From contig JBFOMG010000025.1 in NCBI GenBank assembly GCA_040830725.1, positions 1-64,000 on the forward strand: 64,000 nucleotides of DNA, written 5' to 3'. Of the stretch, positions 16,707-25,884 are shown in pieces. Made by a program: the position numbers and the translations under genes. The notes below the pieces were generated by a model. That model worked only from the letters and a program-made list of their open reading frames with translations. It did no database searches and was not told the DNA's origin. The stretch comes from JAWKWH01 sp040830725. Its GTDB lineage: Bacteria; Pseudomonadota; Alphaproteobacteria; Rhizobiales; Rhizobiaceae. Position 1 is the first letter of the stretch; every line of letters starts with the position of its first letter.

Positions 16707-17776
16707 TATCCCGAAACCTTTCTGATCCACTGGTCGACTGCCACTGCGGCAATGATGAGAAGCCCGATGAGCAGGAAAGTCCATTGGGCATCCGCGCCAA
16801 GGAGCCTGAGGCCCAACGTGAAAACGCCGACGATCAATGCGCCGAAGAGCGAGCCGAGGATCGATCCCCTGCCGCCGAATAGCGAGATGCCGCCGATCAC
16901 GACCGCAGTGATGCTTTCGATATTGGCGAGCTGACCGGATGTCGGCGAAACAGAGCCAATCCGTCCGATGAGCGCCCAGCCGGCAAATGCGCAAATCAGG
17001 CCGGACAGCATGTAGACCGACATCAAGGTTCTGTGGACATTGACGCCTGAGAGTTCAGCCGCCTCTGGGTCATCGCCCACGGCGTACACATGGCGCCCCC
17101 ATGGCGTGTGCCGGAGCGCGTAGGCAAGAACCGCAATCAGGATCAGCATGAAGATGACACCGACGGTAAATGAGGCACCACCAATACTGACCTTGGAGCC
17201 AAAGACCTGAAGAAATGGCGCGTTGGCTTCGATATCCTGTGACCGGATTGTTTCGTTTGCCGAATAAAGAAAATTCGTTGCAAGCACGATCTGCCACATT
17301 CCCAGCGTAACAATGAAAGGGGGAAGTTTCACCCGGCTTACGAGCCAGCCGTTGATCGCGCCGATAAGCGTTCCGCAAGCCAAACCACACGCAATCGAGA
17401 CCGGTGCCGGCAATCCGTAGCGGAATGTAAACTGTCCCATCACAACAGAGGACAAGACCATGATGGCGCCAACACTCAAATCGATGCCCGCCGTCAAAAT
17501 GACAAGGCTCTGGGCGGCAGCGACAATTCCAACGATCTGCACCTGCTGAAGAATGAGCGTCATTGCGAAGGGCGAGAAGAACTTCGAGCCCAACAGAATT
17601 CCGAAAATTGCAATCGCTGCGATCAGGACGATCAGCGGAACAAAAGACGGATTGGTGTGTAGCGTGCTCTGTAACTGACCCACGAAACCGCGCCGGTGAT
17701 CTTCAAATTCGGCAACCGTCTCCGACCGGCTTGCTGCAGTCTCATAACTTCCGGTGTTTTGATTTGTATCAGACAT
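16706..17776 (-). CDS. frcC: Fructose ABC transporter permease
   Basis: 356 residues, RbsC/FrcC-type CUT2 permease with about eight to ten TM segments after a ~55-residue cytosolic N-terminus. Conserved patterns: AGIDLSVGAIMVLSSVV and the EAA-like GDDPEAAELSGVNV loop. ATG 17776 follows GGGGGAG; the longer reading upstream lacks an SD. It is followed directly by frcA (overlapping TAATG). The 123-bp gap to frcB contains a stem-loop. Confidence 0.88.
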   Translation of the reverse strand: MSDTNQNTGSYETAASRSETVAEFEDHRRGFVGQLQSTLHTNPSFVPLIVLIAAIAIFGILLGSKFFSPFAMTLILQQVQIVGIVAAAQSLVILTAGIDLSVGAIMVLSSVVMGQFTFRYGLPAPVSIACGLACGTLIGAINGWLVSRVKLPPFIVTLGMWQIVLATNFLYSANETIRSQDIEANAPFLQVFGSKVSIGGASFTVGVIFMLILIAVLAYALRHTPWGRHVYAVGDDPEAAELSGVNVHRTLMSVYMLSGLICAFAGWALIGRIGSVSPTSGQLANIESITAVVIGGISLFGGRGSILGSLFGALIVGVFTLGLRLLGADAQWTFLLIGLLIIAAVAVDQWIRKVSG

Positions 17777-17862
17777 AACTCCCCCGTGACGGTTCTTAGA
17801 GCGTGTCTTGCTCAAACCGCCGATCAGATTCGCGAAATTGTCCGGACATACTTTAGCAGACC

Positions 17863-17885
17863 GGGAGGCGCGCCAGGCGCCTCCC
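17863..17885 (-). terminator. Intercistronic stem-loop between frcB and frcC
   Basis: Perfect 9-bp GC-rich arms (17863-17871 with 17877-17885, 5-nt loop), 15 nt after the frcB stop. No U-tract follows on the minus strand. This probably protects the frcB mRNA 3' end or partially terminates, giving more binding protein than permease. Confidence 0.6.
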
Positions 17886-17899
17886 GAGCACAGGTTTTA

Positions 17900-18931
17900 T
17901 TATCCCCAGCAGAGCTCGAGACCTTTTTCAACCGAAATGGATTCTACTCCATCAACCGGCTTGTCGGTGATGAGGCCAACGCCGGTATCGAAGAAGTCCT
18001 TGCCTGGCGTGTTTTCCGGCTTCGAACCATCTTCCGCCCATTTCTTGATCGCCTCGATGCCAAGTGACGCCATCAACAGCGGGTATTGCTGCGAGGTGGC
18101 GCCGATCACGCCGTCCTTGACATTCTGAACGCCCGGGCAGCCGCCATCGACGGAAACGATCAGCACATCGTTTTCCCGGCCAAGCGACTTGAGCGCTTCA
18201 TAGGCGCCGGCCGCAGCGGGTTCGTTGATGGTGTAGACAACATTGATGCCTGCATCGGTGGCCAGCAGGTTCTCCATTCCTTTCCTGCCGCCTTCCTCGG
18301 AGCCGTCTGACACGTCATGGCCGACAATTCTGGAATCGGTCTCATCGCCCCATTTGCCGGGATCACCCAGATCAATTCCAAATCCTTCAAGGAAACCCTG
18401 ATTCCTCAAAACACCGACGGTCGGCTGCGAAATGTTGATGTTCAGAAGTCCGATCTTCGCATCCGCAGCCGCGTCGCCAAGCTGGCCCTTGGCCCATTGT
18501 CCGATCAGCAACCCGGCCAGGTAGTTATCGGTGGCAAATGTTGCATCTGCAGAATCAGCGGGATCCAGCGGAGTATCAAGCGCAATGACAAGCAGGCCGG
18601 CATCTCGTGCCTGTTTCACAGAAGAACCGATCGACGAAGTGTCAGATGCGGTCAGCAAGATGCCCTTCGCGCCGTCCAGAATGCATGTCTCGATCGCTTG
18701 CACCTGGGTCTCGTGGTCGCCATCAAACTTGCCGGCATAGCTTTTCAGTTCGATGCCGAGTTCTTCTGCCTTGGCAGTCGCACCTTCCTTCATCTTCACA
18801 AAGAACGGATTCGTGTCGGTTTTGGTGATCAGGCAAGCGCTGATTGCGTGGCTGGCCGCCTGGGCCTGCGTTGCAAATGCAGCACCAAGCGCCATCGCAC
18901 CAAGGGTTGAAGCGATAAGTGTCTTTTTCAT
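17900..18931 (-). CDS. frcB: Fructose ABC transporter substrate-binding protein
   Basis: 343 residues. Signal peptide about 1-24 (KKTLIASTLGAMALGAAFATQAQA), then a type I periplasmic sugar-binding fold: LITKTDTNPFFVKMKEGA, ILLTASDTSSIGSSVKQARDAGLLVIALDTPLDP, VSVDGGCPGVQNVKDG. Start ATG 18931 follows GGGAGGA. First gene of frcBCAK. The divergent ROK gene at 19128 indicates the S. meliloti-type frc arrangement, where the ligand is fructose; mannose or ribose are also carried by that system. Confidence 0.88.
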   Translation of the reverse strand: MKKTLIASTLGAMALGAAFATQAQAASHAISACLITKTDTNPFFVKMKEGATAKAEELGIELKSYAGKFDGDHETQVQAIETCILDGAKGILLTASDTSSIGSSVKQARDAGLLVIALDTPLDPADSADATFATDNYLAGLLIGQWAKGQLGDAAADAKIGLLNINISQPTVGVLRNQGFLEGFGIDLGDPGKWGDETDSRIVGHDVSDGSEEGGRKGMENLLATDAGINVVYTINEPAAAGAYEALKSLGRENDVLIVSVDGGCPGVQNVKDGVIGATSQQYPLLMASLGIEAIKKWAEDGSKPENTPGKDFFDTGVGLITDKPVDGVESISVEKGLELCWG

Positions 18932-19046
18932 GGATATCCTCCCGAGATATATCGAAGAGATCGTCATCCGGCATCGAAATTTCAGGTCCGCCAGCATTCA
19001 GATCCCGTCAAAGAAAACAGCATATCTCAACCTCTGTCAATAAATA

Positions 19047-19063
19047 AATAAACTTGATTTATT
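19047..19063. promoter_or_regulatory. AT-rich dyad, candidate FrcR operator
   Basis: AATAAA-CTTGA-TTTATT (arms 19047-19052 and 19058-19063) inside an unusually AT-rich 45-bp tract in the frcB/ROK divergent intergenic region. ROK repressors often bind AT-rich palindromes, so this is a reasonable operator candidate; no experiment is implied. Confidence 0.45.
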
Positions 19064-19127
19064 AATTTTTTCGCCCGATCATGAAAGCCTGTGTGATATG
19101 GCCGTTCCGGCAACGGTGGGCAAAACG

Positions 19128-20360
19128 ATGAACCAGCACGATATGCAAACGGAATCCGGGGAAGACAAGGCGCGTGTGCTCGATCCGAGCGGTGGCGCCA
19201 ACCAGGTCCGGGTGCGCGCGCATAATGAACGGCTGATCCTGTCGCTTGTCCGCAGGCATGCCGGTCTTTCAAAAGCCGAGATTGCAAGACGTTCCGGGCT
19301 GTCAGCGCAAACCACCTCGGTCATCATGCGGCAACTTGAGCGCGACGGCCTGCTCACTCGCGGCGAACCGGTACGCGGCAAGGTCGGCCAGCCGTCCGTT
19401 CCCATGAAGCTTGATCCCGATGGCGTTTACTCATTCGGATTGAAGATCGGCCGGCGCAGCGCTGATCTGCTCTTGATGGATTTCATCGGCCGTGTCCGCG
19501 GTGAGCTTCATCAAGTCTACAACTATCCCCACCCCGGACAGATTGCCGAATTCGTTCGTGATGGCGTCACTGAACTGGCCGGCAAACTGAATTCCGCACA
19601 ACGCAGCAAGATCGCCGGCCTTGGCATCGCAACGCCGTTTGAACTGTGGAACTGGGCCGAGGAAATCGGCGTTGACCCGGCGTCGATGGAGAGCTGGCGC
19701 GATGTCGACCTGGCTTCGGTGATCAGCGATATCGTCCCGTTTCCGGTGTTCCTCCAGAACGATGCGACAGCTGCATGCGGCGCGGAACTGGTGTTCGGCC
19801 GCGGGCCGGAATTTACCGATTTCGTCTACTTCTTCGTCGGCACGTTCATTGGTGGCGGTATCGTGCTCAACCATTCGCTTTATTCGGGGCGCAGCGGCAA
19901 CGCTGGTTCCTTCGGAGCGATGCCAGTCGCAGGCATCTCGTTTCCGCCCGGCAAACTCATCGATCATGCCTCCATCGTGGTTCTGGAGCGCATGCTCGAA
20001 GAGGCTGGTAAAGACCCCTCGCCGCTTTGGCTCGACCCGGATGGCTGGAACGATCTCGGACCCAGCCTTGATGAGTGGATCACGCAAACAGCCAAAGCGC
20101 TGGCAATTGCCATTGTGTCGTCCTGTTCGGTAATCGATTTCCAGGCGGCAATCATTGATGGCGGCTTTCCTGAACCCGTCAGGGAACGACTGGTTGCCGA
20201 GGTCGGCCGCCAGATTGAAGACATCGATACGCGCGGAATTCGTCTTCCGAAGATTTGCGCCGGATCAATCGGCACCCGGTCACGCGCCGTCGGCGGGGCC
20301 AGCCTGCCGCTGTTTGCGCGTTATCTCATCGACGAGAATGTACTCTTCAAGGAAGCTTGA
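19128..20360 (+). CDS. frcR: ROK-family transcriptional repressor of the fructose operon
   Basis: 410 residues. Winged helix-turn-helix (about 20-85: LSLVRRHAGLSKAEIARRSGLSAQTTSVIMRQLERDGLL) followed by a ROK sugar-binding domain (GIATPFELWN, FLQNDATAACGAELVFGR, GTFIGGGIVLNHSLYSG). The zinc-motif region typical of ROK proteins is degenerate here, with no clear CXCGXXGCXE. ATG 19128 has GGTGGG upstream; ATG 19098 is an alternative without a clear SD. Divergent from frcBCAK, as in S. meliloti. Confidence 0.8.
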   Translation: MNQHDMQTESGEDKARVLDPSGGANQVRVRAHNERLILSLVRRHAGLSKAEIARRSGLSAQTTSVIMRQLERDGLLTRGEPVRGKVGQPSVPMKLDPDGVYSFGLKIGRRSADLLLMDFIGRVRGELHQVYNYPHPGQIAEFVRDGVTELAGKLNSAQRSKIAGLGIATPFELWNWAEEIGVDPASMESWRDVDLASVISDIVPFPVFLQNDATAACGAELVFGRGPEFTDFVYFFVGTFIGGGIVLNHSLYSGRSGNAGSFGAMPVAGISFPPGKLIDHASIVVLERMLEEAGKDPSPLWLDPDGWNDLGPSLDEWITQTAKALAIAIVSSCSVIDFQAAIIDGGFPEPVRERLVAEVGRQIEDIDTRGIRLPKICAGSIGTRSRAVGGASLPLFARYLIDENVLFKEA

Positions 20361-20463
20361 GCGTTGCGGGCACCGCACGATGCAATTACGATTGATCCGC
20401 GCTCCGGTATTGCGATAAACGACGTCCGGTACCGCCGCCGAAAAACGCCACGGAGAATTGCTC

Positions 20464-20700
20464 ATGAAACCGGTCTTCCTGCAATTGCAATGCGCACCGG
20501 GAAAGACCTACGAGGTCGCTGACAAGCTTTACGAACGCGAGATCGCATCGGAGCTCTATTCGACCAGCGGCGATTATGACCTGCTGGCCAAAATCTACAT
20601 CGGCGAAGATCAGGACGTCGGCAAGTTCATCAACGAAAAGGTGCTCGACATTCCGGGCATCGTCCGCTCGCTGACCACAATGACATTCAGGGCGTTCTAG
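20464..20700 (+). CDS. Stand-alone Lrp/AsnC effector (RAM) domain protein
   Basis: 78 residues, only the alpha-beta ligand-binding domain of Lrp/AsnC regulators (FLQLQCAPGKTYEVADKLYE, YSTSGDYDLLAKIYI, VLDIPGIVRSLTTMTF). No DNA-binding domain precedes it. ATG 20464 has GGAGA 6 nt upstream. Known single RAM-domain proteins assemble into oligomers and bind amino acids or modulate full Lrp proteins. It ends 5 bp from the convergent LysE-family gene. Confidence 0.8.
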   Translation: MKPVFLQLQCAPGKTYEVADKLYEREIASELYSTSGDYDLLAKIYIGEDQDVGKFINEKVLDIPGIVRSLTTMTFRAF

Positions 20701-20704
20701 AGCA

Positions 20705-21316
20705 CTAGCGTTCGCTGAGTGCCAGTCGCGCACCCAGCAAAACAAATGCCGCAGCAAAGCTGCGCCTCAGCCAGCCCATCGCTGTCCGGTTGCCCAGCAG
20801 GCGTGTTCGCGCCACCGACGCGACCGCGCCGTAGGCGACGAAAACCACAAATGTCATGACCATGAACACCGTCGAAAGCAGAAGCATGCTGGCGAGCGGC
20901 GAAGCTTCGGCCGGATCAACAAACTGCGGCAGGAAAGCAAGGAAGAAGATCGACAGTTTCGGATTGAGGATATTGATCAGAAATCCGGTTACCGCGATCG
21001 AAGTCATGCCACCCGACTTCCGTTCTGCATCGACCGACAGCGTTCCGCCCTCGCGCAATGTCTGCCAGGCGAGATACAAGAGATAGGCAACACCGGCATA
21101 TTTGAACAGCTGGAATGCCAGGGCACTGGTGTGCAACAGCGCGGCGACCCCGAGGATGGCCGCCGCGATATGCGGCGTGATGCCGAGCGTACAGCCAAGC
21201 GAAGCGGCCACGCTTGCCGTTCTGCCCCGGGTCAACGCAACAGCCAGCGTGTAGATCACGCCGGTTCCCGGAGCCAGAACGACAATGAGAGATGTCAGCA
21301 GAAATTCAGGCGTCAC
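20705..21316 (-). CDS. LysE/RhtB-family amino-acid exporter
   Basis: 203 residues, six TM segments. Family hallmark at the N-terminus: TPEFLLTSLIVVLAPGTGVIYTLA. GTG 21316 (GGAAG 6 nt upstream) places this motif at residue 2, as usual in the family; the upstream ATG would add nine polar residues. The exported substrate (lysine, homoserine/threonine, or another metabolite) cannot be told from sequence. No operon partner. Confidence 0.85.
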   Translation of the reverse strand: MTPEFLLTSLIVVLAPGTGVIYTLAVALTRGRTASVAASLGCTLGITPHIAAAILGVAALLHTSALAFQLFKYAGVAYLLYLAWQTLREGGTLSVDAERKSGGMTSIAVTGFLINILNPKLSIFFLAFLPQFVDPAEASPLASMLLLSTVFMVMTFVVFVAYGAVASVARTRLLGNRTAMGWLRRSFAAAFVLLGARLALSER

Positions 21317-21405
21317 GTATCGGCTTCCATGATTACCAGACAATCATCTTTCAAAAACAAACCCGGCACAATGGCCGGGTTCGATGTTGTAACCGTGAAA
21401 GCGCC

Positions 21406-23433
21406 CTAACTGTCCAGGAAGCTCCTGAGCTTCCTGGACCGGCTCGGGTGTTTCAGCTTGCGAAGCGCCTTTGCCTCGATCTGCCGGATGCGTTCGCGGG
21501 TCACCGAGAACTGCTGTCCGACCTCTTCAAGCGTGTGGTCGGTGTTCATGCCGATGCCGAAGCGCATTCTGAGCACCCGTTCCTCGCGCGGTGTCAATGA
21601 GGCCAGCACCCGTGTCGTCGTCTCGCGAAGATTGGCCTGGATCGCCGCATCGATCGGCAGCACGGCATTCTTGTCCTCGATGAAATCGCCGAGATGGGAA
21701 TCTTCCTCATCACCGACCGGGGTCTCAAGCGAAATCGGCTCCTTGGCGATTTTCAGCACCTTGCGCACTTTCTCAAGCGGCATGGCCAGTTTTTCGGACA
21801 ACTCCTCCGGCGTCGGCTCGCGCCCGATCTCGTGCAGCATCTGCCGCGAGGTGCGAACGATCTTGTTGATCGTCTCGATCATGTGCACCGGAATGCGGAT
21901 GGTGCGCGCCTGATCGGCAATCGAGCGGGTGATCGCCTGCCTGATCCACCACGTCGCATAGGTGGAGAACTTGTAGCCGCGGCGATACTCGAATTTATCG
22001 ACCGCCTTCATCAGGCCAATATTGCCTTCCTGGATCAGGTCGAGGAACTGTAGGCCGCGATTGGTGTATTTCTTGGCAATCGAGATGACGAGACGCAGAT
22101 TGGCTTCAACCATTTCCTTCTTGGCGATCGCCGCCTCGCGCTCGCCCTTTTGCACCTGATTGACGATGCGGCGGAATTCGGTAACCGCAATACCGGTCTC
22201 GGTCGCCAGCGCCTGTATTTCGGTGCGCAACTCCTTGATGTTCTTCTTTTCGCTTTTGCCGAATTCCTTCCAGCCTTTGCCCGGCAATGCAGACACGGTC
22301 TTGACCCAGTCCGGATTGAGTTCGGAGCCCTGATAGTGCTCGAGAAACTCGGTGCGGTCGACGCCGTAGCTTTCCGCCAGGCGCAGCAGTCGGCCTTCAT
22401 TGCGCACCAGACGCTTGTTGATGTCGTAAAGCTGCTCGACCAAAGCTTCGATACGGGCATTGTTGAGCGACAGCGATTTGACCGCCGTAATCAGCTCTTC
22501 TTTCAGCTGCTTGTAGCGGCGCTGCTGCGAGGTCGACAGTTTGTTGCCGTCGCCAAGGCTGCCCTCAACGTGCTGGTCCTGCAGTTTGCGCAGTTTCTTG
22601 TAGGTTGAGGCGATGACGTCAAAGGTCTCCATGACCTGCGGGCGAAGCTCGGCTTCCATCGCCGCAAGCGACAGATTGGCCTCATCTTCCTCGTCATCCT
22701 CTTCCTCGGGCTGACCTTCACCGCCGACATTGGTGATGTCATCCTCGCGCGGACGGCGCAGTGCGCGCTGCTTTTCTTCCTTGGCCTTGCGTTCCGCTTC
22801 GATCTCTTCCGGCGTTGGCACCTTCGGCGCCTGCTTGGCTTCCGGCCCGGCGTAGGTCGCTTCCAGGTCAATGATCTCGCGCAGCAGAATGTTGGATTCG
22901 TTCAATTCGTCGCGCCAGATGATGATGGCCTGAAAGGTCAGCGGGCTTTCGCACAGGCCCGCAATCATGGTTTCCCGGCCCGCTTCAATGCGCTTGGCGA
23001 TGGCGATTTCGCCTTCGCGCGACAGCAGCTCGACCGAGCCCATCTCGCGCAGATACATGCGCACGGGGTCGTCGGTGCGGTCCGTCGGTTCTTTCTTGGC
23101 AACAGTGGCTACAGCGCTGCCGGTCTGTTCGGCGACTTCCTTGGAGGCTTCGCCGGACTTGTTGTCATTGCTGGCATCGTCGGTGGAATCATCTTCCTCG
23201 ATGACATTGATACCCATGTCGGACAGCATCGACATCGTGTCTTCGATCTTGTCCGGATCCGTCTGGTCAGACGGCAGAACCGAGTTGAGTTCGTCCATGG
23301 AGACAAAGCCGCGCTTCTTGGCGGCCTTGATCATTTTCTTCACAGCATTGTCGGAGAGATCAAGAAGCGGCCCATCCGGTGTGCTTTCGCGCTCGGTTTC
23401 GGCCTCTTCTTTTTCTTTGGTTTTCGTTGCCAT
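21406..23433 (-). CDS. rpoD: RNA polymerase primary sigma factor (sigma-70)
   Basis: 675 residues. Region 1.1 at the N-terminus, acidic spacer with DEEDEAN runs, region 1.2 (DPVRMYLREMGSVELLSREGEIAIAKRIE begins it), regions 2.1-2.4 (YKFSTYATWWIRQAITRSIADQ), region 3, and region 4.2 helix-turn-helix (TLEEVGQQFSVTRERIRQIEAKALRKL). Length and the non-conserved insert fit alphaproteobacterial RpoD. ATG 23433 gives the usual MATK start, with GGAGA upstream; the upstream in-frame stretch is unlike sigma factors. Downstream of dnaG on the same strand. Confidence 0.97.
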   Translation of the reverse strand: MATKTKEKEEAETERESTPDGPLLDLSDNAVKKMIKAAKKRGFVSMDELNSVLPSDQTDPDKIEDTMSMLSDMGINVIEEDDSTDDASNDNKSGEASKEVAEQTGSAVATVAKKEPTDRTDDPVRMYLREMGSVELLSREGEIAIAKRIEAGRETMIAGLCESPLTFQAIIIWRDELNESNILLREIIDLEATYAGPEAKQAPKVPTPEEIEAERKAKEEKQRALRRPREDDITNVGGEGQPEEEDDEEDEANLSLAAMEAELRPQVMETFDVIASTYKKLRKLQDQHVEGSLGDGNKLSTSQQRRYKQLKEELITAVKSLSLNNARIEALVEQLYDINKRLVRNEGRLLRLAESYGVDRTEFLEHYQGSELNPDWVKTVSALPGKGWKEFGKSEKKNIKELRTEIQALATETGIAVTEFRRIVNQVQKGEREAAIAKKEMVEANLRLVISIAKKYTNRGLQFLDLIQEGNIGLMKAVDKFEYRRGYKFSTYATWWIRQAITRSIADQARTIRIPVHMIETINKIVRTSRQMLHEIGREPTPEELSEKLAMPLEKVRKVLKIAKEPISLETPVGDEEDSHLGDFIEDKNAVLPIDAAIQANLRETTTRVLASLTPREERVLRMRFGIGMNTDHTLEEVGQQFSVTRERIRQIEAKALRKLKHPSRSRKLRSFLDS

Positions 23434-23767
23434 GCTTGTTTGTTCTCCAGATAGCCGGCGCCTGTCTGTCAAGCGCACACCTATGGTAAGAATTCGCCCT
23501 GTGTCAGCCGCCCGCCGCAATGCTGGCCGCGCGAAACCGATCTGTCAGACAGATTTACAGGTTTTGTCGTTAATTCCCGCTTAACCCTGTTCAGATCGTT
23601 CATGTTTGCGGCCAATTACCCCGGGAACAGCGGTTTTCACCGGCGTCCAGATGTCGTTCGTCCTCAGAAGTGGAATAACCCCCTCTGATTCCGCCAAATT
23701 TCGCTTAGGTCAAGCCGCCAATGCCCTGATTCGCCAAAAAAAGCGAATCAGCGCTCCTTTTCGGACG
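23434..23767. other. dnaG-rpoD intergenic region with rpoD upstream signals
   Basis: 334 bp without a gene, presumably carrying the rpoD promoter(s). It holds a perfect dyad ATCTGTC-A-GACAGAT (23540-23554) about 105 bp upstream of rpoD that could be a regulator site, and the dnaG 3' hairpin described separately. No promoter could be assigned with confidence. Confidence 0.4.
23726..23751 (-). terminator. Hairpin after dnaG
   Basis: Perfect 9-bp arms (23726-23734 with 23743-23751, 8-nt loop, poly-U in the loop on the RNA) beginning 16 nt past the dnaG stop. There is no U-tract after the stem, so termination may be partial or the hairpin may be an RNA-processing site between dnaG and rpoD, as in other dnaG-rpoD operons. 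Confidence 0.5.
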
Positions 23768-25675
23768 CTACATGCTGCGCCCGGCACGTCCGGACGAGGC
23801 GCCAAAACCTTCGATCAGAGCTTCCGTGGCCTGCGCGTCCCTGAACTGGGACTGGATGTCCAGGAGGTGATTGTAATTCTCCTCCGTTGGCTCGTTTGCA
23901 AGCGCAGCCTCGGCGGCTTTAAGCTCCCTATGTAGCGCTCCTGCGGCGCGGTGCAAGTGCAACGCCTGGGCAAATGCGTCGCGGGCATCATCAAGCGCGG
24001 CATCGGCCAGTACCGGCCAGGTGCGTGTGCGGTTGACCAGTGCGACAGCGCGATCCCAGCTTTCCAGATGCCCGTGCCGTTCGATGACCGCGATGATCGC
24101 GCCAGGTTCACTCGCTTCGTCATGAGCAACGGCATCCAAAAGCGCGCCATGCAGCTGCTGCAATTCCGGGTGCCGCGCCTCAAAAGTTTCGATCTGGTCG
24201 AAATATTCGTCGATCAGCGCCGGATGGTGGACCAGGGCGACAATAATAACCGCTTCACGGACCGGCATGATCCCGCCGGCATTCTTGACCAGCGCCGAGC
24301 GGGCAAGACTGTCAGACACCGCCAACCGGCTCTTGGCGTGGGCATCGCCGTATTTTCTTTCACCGCCGGAAGCCGGCTTCCGGTCAGATCGCGAACCGAA
24401 ATAGGACTGTATTCGTTCGCGCATATTCTGCTGGTAGTGACGCCGAACCGATTCATCCTTGATCTGGAAAACCAGATTGCGAAGCGTCTTCTCCAGTTCG
24501 GCGCGGCGTTCTGGCGTGTCGAACACGCCCGATGCCGTTTCACGCATCCAGATCAGGTCAGCGAGCGGCAGCGCCTGCTTGATGATGGCAGCAAACGCAT
24601 CCGCGCCGGAGTGCTGGACAAGATCATCCGGGTCCTGGCCGTCTGGCAACAATGCAAACCGGGTCGAGCGCCCCGGCCCGATCATCGGCAGGATCAGATC
24701 GGCCGCCCGCCATGCCGCCTTCATGCCCGCCTGATCGCCATCAAAGCAAAGCACCGGTTCATTACCCACCCGCCAGAGCAATTCAACCTGGCGCTCGGTC
24801 AGTGCTGTTCCCAGCGGCGCAACCGCATTGTCGAAACCTGCCTGCGCCAGTGCGATGACATCCATGTAGCCTTCGACCGCAATGACCGTTCCGGCCTTGC
24901 GGGCCGCCTCCCGGGCAGGACCGAGATTGTAAAGAACGTTGGACTTGTGGAACAGCTCGGTCTCCGGTGAATTGAGATATTTGGCCGGAACATCGGGTGA
25001 CAGGGCCCGGCCGCCAAAGGCGATCACCTTGCCGCGCGGATTGGCGATCGGAAACATGATCCGGTCGCGGAACCGGTCATAGGAAACGGCAATGTCCGGC
25101 CCGAAGACGACCAGTCCGCAGGCCTCGATCTTTTCCTTTTCAACGCCCTTTCCGGCAAGAAACTCTTTCAGGGCGTTGCGGCTGTCGGGTGCATAGCCCA
25201 TGCGGAACCGTGCCTGGGTCGCCGATGTCAGGCTGCGTTCCCTGAGATAGGCGCGCGCCTTTGCACCTTCGGCACCCTGCAGTTTCTCCTCAAAAAACCC
25301 TGTCGCCAGTTCCATGACATCGTAAAGCGTGGCGCGTTTTTCTTCCCGCGCTTCAGCTTCCCGGTCGCGCGCCGGCATCGGCACGCCGGCCATGTCGGCA
25401 ATGCGCTCGACGGATTCAGGAAAGGACAGACCGTCAAGTTCGGTCAGAAAGCGGAAATGATCGCCTGAAACGCCGCAGCCAAAACAATGGTACCGGCCTT
25501 TCTGGTCCTCGCAATGGAAGCTCGGTGTGTTCTCGCCGTGAAACGGGCAGCAGGCCCACCAGTCGCCGCGTGAGGTATTGGTCTTGCGCTTGTCCCAGGT
25601 GACACGCGGACCGATGACCGACGAAATCGGCACCCGGTCCCGTATTTCATCCAAAAAATTCTGCGAAAAGCGCAT
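23768..25675 (-). CDS. dnaG: DNA primase
   Basis: 635 residues. N-terminal CHC2 zinc finger (CCPFHGENTPSFHCEDQKG then YHCFGCG, about 39-65), primase core with EGYMDVIALAQAGFDNAVA (TOPRIM start) and LCFDGDQAGMKA (TOPRIM DxD), and a C-terminal DnaB-binding helical domain. ATG 25675 gives the canonical MRFSQNFLDEIR start; the upstream codon adds 24 atypical residues. Synthesises RNA primers at the replication fork. Lies upstream of rpoD, a common bacterial pairing. Confidence 0.96.
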   Translation of the reverse strand: MRFSQNFLDEIRDRVPISSVIGPRVTWDKRKTNTSRGDWWACCPFHGENTPSFHCEDQKGRYHCFGCGVSGDHFRFLTELDGLSFPESVERIADMAGVPMPARDREAEAREEKRATLYDVMELATGFFEEKLQGAEGAKARAYLRERSLTSATQARFRMGYAPDSRNALKEFLAGKGVEKEKIEACGLVVFGPDIAVSYDRFRDRIMFPIANPRGKVIAFGGRALSPDVPAKYLNSPETELFHKSNVLYNLGPAREAARKAGTVIAVEGYMDVIALAQAGFDNAVAPLGTALTERQVELLWRVGNEPVLCFDGDQAGMKAAWRAADLILPMIGPGRSTRFALLPDGQDPDDLVQHSGADAFAAIIKQALPLADLIWMRETASGVFDTPERRAELEKTLRNLVFQIKDESVRRHYQQNMRERIQSYFGSRSDRKPASGGERKYGDAHAKSRLAVSDSLARSALVKNAGGIMPVREAVIIVALVHHPALIDEYFDQIETFEARHPELQQLHGALLDAVAHDEASEPGAIIAVIERHGHLESWDRAVALVNRTRTWPVLADAALDDARDAFAQALHLHRAAGALHRELKAAEAALANEPTEENYNHLLDIQSQFRDAQATEALIEGFGASSGRAGRSM

Positions 25676-25884
25676 GGCCGCCTCTGGAGATGTCCGCATT
25701 TGATATAGGCGAGAAGCTGCCGGTTGGCGAAGAATTTGTCGGGTCATGCCCGCGATTCACAGGGGTATTTGTTTCGAAAATCTCCAAATGTGCCGATCTT
25801 GCTGTTCCGGCCGCCGGCAAAACCGCCCACAGAACATGACGTTTTTCAGTAACCTAAACGAATGCCTGCGTGTTATGCGCGGCC

